Assembly (NCBI GenBank): GCA_903858975.1 | Contig: CAIOKW010000109.1 | Location: forward strand, 1-12,103 | Source of the DNA: Oligoflexia bacterium | GTDB taxonomy: Bacteria > Bdellovibrionota > UBA1018 > CAIMNF01 | Length of the DNA: 12,103 nt | Reading direction: 5' to 3' | Shown: in pieces, positions 7,438 to 12,103 of the stretch | Layout: each line of letters opens with the position of its first letter | How positions within the stretch are numbered: position 1 is the first letter of the stretch | Translations under genes and position numbers: made by a program | Notes under the pieces: generated by a model | Told to the model about the DNA's origin: nothing | The model's input: only the letters and a program-made list of their open reading frames with translations | The model's database searches: none

Positions 7438-8312
7438 GTTCCTAAACTCCCCATGATCAAGCTCTTTAGGGGAAGTGCCCAAAGCGCAATCAGCAAATAG
7501 AGTGTCACTAAGCCCTCTACTGCCTTAAATCGCGCGGGCGCCCACCAAATCAGACTGATGCTCAAGATGAGAACAATATAGAGCGGCCCCAAAATCATAT
7601 TGAGATGAAGTTGATCTCCAGCGTGAGTTGAAATACCCAGAAGAGTCAGAAGTAAGAAGGCCGTTTTATTTCGACCATAAAGGCTCAGATAGGTATTCAA
7701 AATGGGATGGGAATTGGGATCGAGTTTACGACCCACTTCAAATGCAAAAAATGATCCGAGCAGCAGGGTGCAAAACCAAAATACATCTGCACTCATTACG
7801 TAACGGGAAGCAAAACACGAGTATACAAAAGCACCCATTGGAAAGATGATGAGCTGGTGGCTGATTGCATAGAGCATGGGTCGCTTTGAAAGCCACTCTC
7901 CCACAAAGAACTCCTTAAACATCAAATAAAGATAGAGTGTCCCAAAGCCGAACAGCACACCTGCGAGGAGATTAAGAAACACTCCAGCAAATACTGAAAG
8001 CGCAATCATTCCAAAATTAAATCGTTTAATCCATACTCCAAATTCTTCCACGGTAAAGAGACCGCGCGGCAGAGGTCTTTCCGGATGGGCAATCTGATCT
8101 TTATGGAAGTCCTTATATTCGTCCATAAAACGAATCTGAGCCAAAAAGAGCATCCCCCCCAAAAGTGCCAAAAAAATCGATAAGGATGTTATCCCTTCGT
8201 TACCCCTTGATACAGCTAATTCCTTTGCAGAAAGAGTAATTCCACCCGCTACCAGCAGATTTGGAATAATTGGAAAACGCTCTTTTAAATAAATGCCCCA
8301 ACGTGACTTCAT
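7434..8312 (-). CDS. UbiA-family membrane prenyltransferase
   Basis: UbiA enzymes transfer a prenyl group from a prenyl diphosphate to an aromatic or other acceptor inside the membrane. The 292-residue protein is of usual size and very hydrophobic, with about eight membrane segments (roughly 42-60, 98-131 as two, 146-166, 176-192, 214-228, 236-256, 264-284). The first Asp-rich motif is D64-E65-Y-K-D68-F-H-K-D72, corresponding to NDxxDxxxD with N to D and D to E changes. It is followed by the typical HPERPLPRG (76-84). The second motif, normally DxxxD-like, reads FEVGRKLDPN (191-200), so only E192 and D198 could serve. The start is fixed by the ATGA overlap with the AMP-ligase gene and by GAGGAG 7 nt upstream. 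It is the only clear membrane protein of the operon and may anchor the pathway at the membrane. Acceptor and prenyl donor cannot be predicted. Confidence 0.82.
   Translation of the reverse strand: MKSRWGIYLKERFPIIPNLLVAGGITLSAKELAVSRGNEGITSLSIFLALLGGMLFLAQIRFMDEYKDFHKDQIAHPERPLPRGLFTVEEFGVWIKRFNFGMIALSVFAGVFLNLLAGVLFGFGTLYLYLMFKEFFVGEWLSKRPMLYAISHQLIIFPMGAFVYSCFASRYVMSADVFWFCTLLLGSFFAFEVGRKLDPNSHPILNTYLSLYGRNKTAFLLLTLLGISTHAGDQLHLNMILGPLYIVLILSISLIWWAPARFKAVEGLVTLYLLIALWALPLKSLIMGSLGT
7447..7452 (-). promoter_or_regulatory. Ribosome binding site supporting the ATG start at 7437
   Basis: GGGGAG on the minus strand lies 9 nt before the ATG at 7437, inside the 3' end of the UbiA gene. It favours this start over the TTG at 7482. 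Confidence 0.55.
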
Positions 8313-9700
8313 TGACTTGCTCCTCGATCAATCCGTGCTCGATGCCTTCGATCACGGATAATTTTCTTTTCTTGAATTTCATGAATTTCTGGAAATAAAT
8401 TGATTATCGACTTCGCATGCGGGCGCAATTGCTCGCCCGAAAGAATGAGATGATCTTTTTGATTTCGAAACAAAAAGGATCGACTCGAATTTAAAAAAGC
8501 ATAGATCTTCTGTTCTAGTAAGAAGTCTGATTCCCTTTGAAAAGTTCTACCCTTGTACCAAAGGCCCAGGTGATCCTTTTCAATTCGATCACCCATGAAA
8601 TGCCAGGTACGGCCGACTTCGTCTTGCCGCTTACTGATGCGGTTTTCAGCTTCGTTTCCAATATATGATCGGCATACATGCGCGCCCGTGACCCATAAAC
8701 CTTTCGAATCGAACTGTGCCTCGATCTCAGGTACAGCATTCCCCAGGAGCAGCATTTGAAACAAATCCCGTTTCCGACTCTCCTCGACAGCGACCCTTGC
8801 ATCTATAAAAGACACAGGCTCTGCTTCACTGCTTCCATAGACGTGCAGAAACCGAGTTTCGGATGAAAATCGTTTGAAACCAGCCTCAAGTATACGGCAG
8901 TCACTCAAGGCTCCTCCGAGGTGGATCGACTTCAGATTGGGCAACTGAGATTGTTCAAGGAGCTTCTCAAAGAACGCGGGCCCACAACTCAGTGTTTCCG
9001 GCTGAAGCTCCTTCGGCAGATCCTTCAGCTTTTCGAGATGCTTTTTCTTCCAACGAGGGGGGACAAACACGGTTCCCCGCCCCATCCCTAAATTTGCGAG
9101 CACCAAATTTGCAAATATGGCTAAATCAGGCGCTTTGAATTGATCAAGGTTTGCTGAATTCCGGATCACATGGTTTTGTGTACTCAAGCCCGAATGGGTC
9201 CTGACGACTCCTTTAGACTTCCCCGTAGTGCCTGAGCTAAAGGTAATAATCCCTGGAAAATCAGGACTGACAGGACTTACGCTGAGGGGATAACTTCGCC
9301 TAGCAGAACAGAGCTTTCGAGCACTCCTCCAGTGTTGGATTTTTCGAATCGCACTCACTCGAGATCCCCACACACGACCGAGAAATGAGGCAATCAACAC
9401 TTTTGGCTTGAGAGACGTTATAATTCCTTCGATTTCATGGAGCGGTAAAAATGGCTCAACTAAGATCACGGTAGCCCCCAATCCAAGGATAGCCATAATA
9501 CAGGCATAAAACTCTGCAGAGATCGAATCGGCAACCAGAACAGAGTCCCCAGCGTTCAGATCTAAAGAAACTAAGTTCGCCTGAGCGGCTCCCGCAAGCT
9601 CCATGAGTTCCCCAAAATAAGTAGGCTTTCCATCAAGTGGAAAAAAAGCGAGAAGTTTCGGGTCGAGACCCTTCTCGGTAAGGAGCTGAAGCGTATTCAA
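8309..9700 (-). CDS. AMP-forming acyl-activating enzyme (AMP-binding family), TTG start
   Basis: Members of this superfamily adenylate a carboxylate and usually pass it to a thiol. The 463-residue protein shows the core motifs: the phosphate loop FSSGTTGKSKG (154-164), YGSSEAEP (288-295), the ribose-binding MGD (369-371) and LWYKGR (380-385). The C-terminal lid is only about 78 residues, shorter than usual. Where a catalytic Lys is expected near the end (pattern H-x-x-K-x-D-R), the protein reads HRARIDRG, with R456. The WHFMGD and GLWYKGR region resembles OleC-type enzymes (acyl-CoA ligase-like, beta-lactone synthetase) more than classic acyl-CoA synthetases, by eye only. The start is TTG, overlapping the P450 stop as TTGA (9697-9700) with AAGGAG 6 nt upstream. 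No ATG gives a better fit. Soluble, cytoplasmic. It likely activates an acid intermediate; thioester, ester or lactone formation cannot be distinguished. Confidence 0.85.
   Translation of the reverse strand: MNTLQLLTEKGLDPKLLAFFPLDGKPTYFGELMELAGAAQANLVSLDLNAGDSVLVADSISAEFYACIMAILGLGATVILVEPFLPLHEIEGIITSLKPKVLIASFLGRVWGSRVSAIRKIQHWRSARKLCSARRSYPLSVSPVSPDFPGIITFSSGTTGKSKGVVRTHSGLSTQNHVIRNSANLDQFKAPDLAIFANLVLANLGMGRGTVFVPPRWKKKHLEKLKDLPKELQPETLSCGPAFFEKLLEQSQLPNLKSIHLGGALSDCRILEAGFKRFSSETRFLHVYGSSEAEPVSFIDARVAVEESRKRDLFQMLLLGNAVPEIEAQFDSKGLWVTGAHVCRSYIGNEAENRISKRQDEVGRTWHFMGDRIEKDHLGLWYKGRTFQRESDFLLEQKIYAFLNSSRSFLFRNQKDHLILSGEQLRPHAKSIINLFPEIHEIQEKKIIRDRRHRARIDRGASQ
8320..8325 (-). promoter_or_regulatory. 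Ribosome binding site of the UbiA-family gene
   Basis: GAGGAG on the minus strand, 7 nt before the ATG at 8312 and inside the AMP-ligase coding sequence. It shows the overlapping gene also has its own initiation signal. Confidence 0.65.
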
Positions 9701-11043
9701 TTCCCTCTCCTTTTAAACCGGAGCATCAGCGGCTTCTTCATATCAATTGTAATCTTAAACACTGGCTCAACAGAAACCGGATCAACAAGACTCAGCTGAT
9801 ACTTCTGCAAAAAGCGAATCACGATGAGTTTCACCTCAAGGAGTGCAAAATGTTTTCCTACGCAGGTTCTCGGGCCCATACCAAACGGGAAAAAAGAAAT
9901 TTTTGATTTTTCACGGAGCTCAGGCGTCCAACGAGACGGAATAAAGGCATTGGGATTCGCCCAAATCTTAGGATGACGATGAATTAAATAAGGTGAGACA
10001 TAAAGTATCGAACCCGCGGGAATCGGCGCCCCTCGCAATTGATCTTCCTTCAAGGAGCGCTTAGTCCACGCCCAGATCGGGGGATAGAGTCTAAGTGTTT
10101 CATCAATAATATTATTTAAAGCGGTGAGCTGAAACGTATCTTCTCCATTCGGAATTCGCCCGCTCAACTTTTCATCTAATTCCCTTTGCAAATCCCCTTG
10201 GGCCTCTGGATGCTGACACAACAAAGCTAAAATCCAAGGAAGCAAATGCCCAGTCGTTTCAAAGCCTGCAAGCAGCATTGATACGGCTTCATCCCTCAAC
10301 TGTTCTACCGACATTGCATCGCCAGTCTCTGGATCACGAGCCTCAATCATTTTTGTCAGTAAATCTTGCCCAGCCTGTCCTTCCTGAATCGCTAAGCGTT
10401 TTCGATCGATAATTGAATAAACCACCTGATCAATCTGCGCCTTAGCCTTTAAAAATTTACGATGATCCGGGGTTGGGAAGGATAAAGGGAGCGGCACTAA
10501 TTGATGGAATCGTTTTGTTAAGAACACATTGATGTATTCCATACTTTCTCTCAGATCATGAAACTCATTCCCTATTTCTGATCCAAAGAGGGCCTCACCC
10601 ACAATTTCAAAAACTAGCTTTTTGAGACCCGTGCTGACATCAATGGGAGAATCAGACCTCGCAACTTCTAAGTCAACGCCCTGAACATAAGCACTAATTC
10701 TTAAATTCATGTCATCGACCATTTTCATGAGAGATCCTTGATGAAAGGTCGGCTGAATGAGTCGGCGTTGCTTATGCCACTTCTGCCCTTCACTCATGAG
10801 GATGCCATCCCCTACAAGCTCACGCAGATTAGTGGCTTTTACATAGTTTTTTGAGTTTTTGGCCTCGATCCACTGAATATCTTCCGGATGAGTTAAAAGG
10901 ATGATGGAGTGCTTTCCTAAACGAAAGCGCACTTGGTCACCTAATTGATCTCGCAGCTGATTCAAGAAACCAATTTTATCATTTCTATATTGGAAAAGAC
11001 TTCCCAATAATGGCAAACCACCTTTGGTTGGGATCGCACTCAT
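9697..11043 (-). CDS. Cytochrome P450 monooxygenase
   Basis: P450s use heme, O2 and two electrons to hydroxylate or otherwise oxidise a substrate. The 448-residue protein is complete. It shows WHKQRR (89-94, helix C, heme propionate contact R93), the I-helix oxygen-activation motif AGFETT (259-264) with E262 and T263, the K-helix ExxR as ETLR (315-318), a PERF-like FIPSRW (367-372) and the heme loop FFPFGMGPRTCVG (384-396) with C394 as thiolate ligand. There is no N-terminal membrane anchor and no fused reductase, so redox partners must come from elsewhere. The overall motif style (AGxETT, PFGxGPRxCxG) resembles CYP4/CYP102-like bacterial P450s, which often act on fatty acyl or terpenoid substrates; this does not fix the substrate. 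The ATG overlaps the upstream stop as ATGA (11040-11043), with AAAGGA 6 nt before it. Confidence 0.95.
   Translation of the reverse strand: MSAIPTKGGLPLLGSLFQYRNDKIGFLNQLRDQLGDQVRFRLGKHSIILLTHPEDIQWIEAKNSKNYVKATNLRELVGDGILMSEGQKWHKQRRLIQPTFHQGSLMKMVDDMNLRISAYVQGVDLEVARSDSPIDVSTGLKKLVFEIVGEALFGSEIGNEFHDLRESMEYINVFLTKRFHQLVPLPLSFPTPDHRKFLKAKAQIDQVVYSIIDRKRLAIQEGQAGQDLLTKMIEARDPETGDAMSVEQLRDEAVSMLLAGFETTGHLLPWILALLCQHPEAQGDLQRELDEKLSGRIPNGEDTFQLTALNNIIDETLRLYPPIWAWTKRSLKEDQLRGAPIPAGSILYVSPYLIHRHPKIWANPNAFIPSRWTPELREKSKISFFPFGMGPRTCVGKHFALLEVKLIVIRFLQKYQLSLVDPVSVEPVFKITIDMKKPLMLRFKRRGN
9707..9712 (-). promoter_or_regulatory. Ribosome binding site deciding the TTG start of the AMP-ligase gene
   Basis: AAGGAG on the minus strand lies 6 nt before TTG at 9700-9698, inside the P450 3' end. 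Its ideal spacing and the TTGA overlap make the non-ATG start convincing. Confidence 0.75.
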
Positions 11044-12103
11044 GGAGCATCCTTTCTCAGAACTTCAATTTCATACATTTGAACCCTCTCCCTCTTCCGA
11101 AGCTCTTCATAAAGAGGCGCATCGTTGACGAAGCCAGCCCGATCTAGTTTTTCAGGGCGATGCAAATAATGACGAAGGACCACTAAGGCACCAGAACTGA
11201 GTGATGGACCAATGACTTTTAAGAAGTTTCTTTCGAGGGCATCTTTAAAATAGGATGCAACATTAGAGAAAGAAACAAAGTTAATATTGCTTTGAGATGA
11301 AAGCCAGCTGACGAGGTCTTCCTTCAAGAAAACGACTTCCACGCTGGAAAGTGCGTTCTTTGCTGCATTAAAGACTGCACTCTCTGCCTCAATGGGTAAA
11401 CCTTCCGCATATCGGATTTCACCCAACAGGGTTAACTGTAAGAAAAAGTTTTTCCGCGCCAGATCCTGATTGAGGAGTCGAGTGTACGCCTGATTGTAGA
11501 ATTGAACATAACTGAGACCCGTATTGTTTTGAGGAAAGCTTCCGCGGTAAAGAAGAGCGTTAAAGACTCTTGAATTACCCACGATTAACAAGAGAAACTT
11601 CCAGCGATAATTAAGAAAATGTTTTGAAACATACTCCTTTTGAGCTGAAAGATCTTGAAACTGAAATAGGCGTTCAATTTTCTGAGCACCGAGAATCACC
11701 TTTGCTACCTTTGAAAAAAAGATGAAAGTACGCTCCCAGCGTCCCTGAAGAATTAAGGGGGCCCATCCTCTTGATTCAAATACCTGTGCCAGATAAGAGC
11801 GAGAACGAGAATCAAGCGTTAGCGATTCAAACATCACCTTTCGGTCGAGGCTCGGAACAAAGCCTTCATGGGTCGGATAGCCCCAAAAATATAAGAACTC
11901 AAGATGCGTAAATTGTCTCAGGGTCTCAATTCTCAATTCACAAAGTGCGAGTTGCTCTGCTGAAATATCAATCACACTCAGTCGCTTGGGGCGTTTACAA
12001 ATGAGGGGAATGATCCTGGCTCCACTCCCACAAACTGCAACCACATGATCGCAACCAAGCGGGAGAAGATCCCGTTCTAGACTGGCGTCTTCATTGGCTA
12101 AAG
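11040..12103 (-). CDS. DUF3419-family (BtaA-like) AdoMet-dependent protein, 5' end beyond the window
   Basis: DUF3419 proteins include BtaA, which transfers the 3-amino-3-carboxypropyl group of S-adenosylmethionine to diacylglycerol in betaine-lipid synthesis. The frame stays open to the right edge (19 further codons upstream of the GTG at 12044, beginning LANEDASLERDLLPLG), so the GTG is internal and the gene is 5'-partial. Numbering from that GTG, an AdoMet-type loop VAVCGSGA (2-9) and an acidic residue after the next strand, LSVIDISAEQLAL (22-34), match the family pattern of a glycine loop followed by D-x-x-x-x-Q-L. Later conserved-looking blocks are RSYLAQVFESRGW, FNALLYRG, KNFFLQLTLLGE and a C-terminal GALVVLRH. 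The beginning of the gene and the operon promoter are not visible. No BtaB-like N-methyltransferase gene lies within the visible operon, so a betaine lipid is not assured. Family assignment rests on recalled pattern. Confidence 0.75.
   Translation of the reverse strand, partial: LANEDASLERDLLPLGCDHVVAVCGSGARIIPLICKRPKRLSVIDISAEQLALCELRIETLRQFTHLEFLYFWGYPTHEGFVPSLDRKVMFESLTLDSRSRSYLAQVFESRGWAPLILQGRWERTFIFFSKVAKVILGAQKIERLFQFQDLSAQKEYVSKHFLNYRWKFLLLIVGNSRVFNALLYRGSFPQNNTGLSYVQFYNQAYTRLLNQDLARKNFFLQLTLLGEIRYAEGLPIEAESAVFNAAKNALSSVEVVFLKEDLVSWLSSQSNINFVSFSNVASYFKDALERNFLKVIGPSLSSGALVVLRHYLHRPEKLDRAGFVNDAPLYEELRKRERVQMYEIEVLRKDAP

Larger units (their letters stand above)
4714..12103 (-). other. 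Six-gene translationally coupled operon (putative biosynthetic cluster)
   Basis: The order of transcription is DUF3419, P450, AMP-ligase, UbiA, phosphotransferase, then GNAT just past the left limit given here (to 3731). Stop and start codons overlap by exactly 4 nt at 11040-11043 (ATGA), 9697-9700 (TTGA), 8309-8312 (ATGA), 7434-7437 (ATGA) and 4714-4717 (ATGA). No internal promoter or terminator space exists. This supports one transcript and coordinated protein amounts. The upstream limit lies outside the window. Confidence 0.8.

Noticed and set aside
8515..8802. Leftward open frame in another frame within the AMP-ligase gene
   Set aside because: The overlapping frame carries the conserved ligase motifs; this one has none.
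12042..12044. GTG as the start of the DUF3419 gene
   Set aside because: The frame is open upstream to the window edge with family-like residues, so the GTG is an internal Val codon.

Overview
The window looks like chromosomal DNA of a Gram-negative bacterium. It has a tetrapyrrole gene, a cyclophilin, a secreted lipoprotein with a clear lipobox and densely packed genes. The RCC1-repeat lipoprotein and the HD-GYP-type protein with a degenerate receiver domain resemble genes common in Bdellovibrionota and related former deltaproteobacterial lineages. That placement is an inference from gene style only. I see no tRNA, rRNA, CRISPR array, insertion sequence or phage gene.

Left part (1-3727). The 5' end of ferrochelatase (hemH) reads leftwards out of the window. 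It is divergent from a rightward run: a cytoplasmic cyclophilin-type prolyl isomerase, an HD-GYP-like protein with a receiver-like N-terminus that lacks the phosphoacceptor Asp, and an exported seven-blade RCC1-type lipoprotein. The lipoprotein's start, with a strong ribosome binding site, lies inside the 3' end of the HD gene (44-nt overlap).

Right part (3731-12103). Six leftward genes form one tight operon that enters from beyond the right edge. In transcription order they are: a DUF3419 (BtaA-like, AdoMet 3-amino-3-carboxypropyltransferase-type) protein, a cytochrome P450, an AMP-forming acyl-activating enzyme, a UbiA-type membrane prenyltransferase, a large ATP-grasp/phosphohistidine phosphotransferase built like rifampicin phosphotransferase, and a two-part GNAT acyltransferase. 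With starts assigned as argued below, all five junctions are 4-nt ATGA or TTGA stop/start overlaps, so the genes are probably translationally coupled and work in one pathway. The operon meets the rightward genes tail to tail, with only 3 nt between the stop codons.

The enzyme set (aminocarboxypropyl transfer, oxidation, carboxylate activation, prenyl transfer, phosphorylation, acyl transfer) reads as a small biosynthetic cluster for a modified lipid or prenylated small molecule. The product cannot be read from the sequence. This operon is the best candidate for an undescribed system here.
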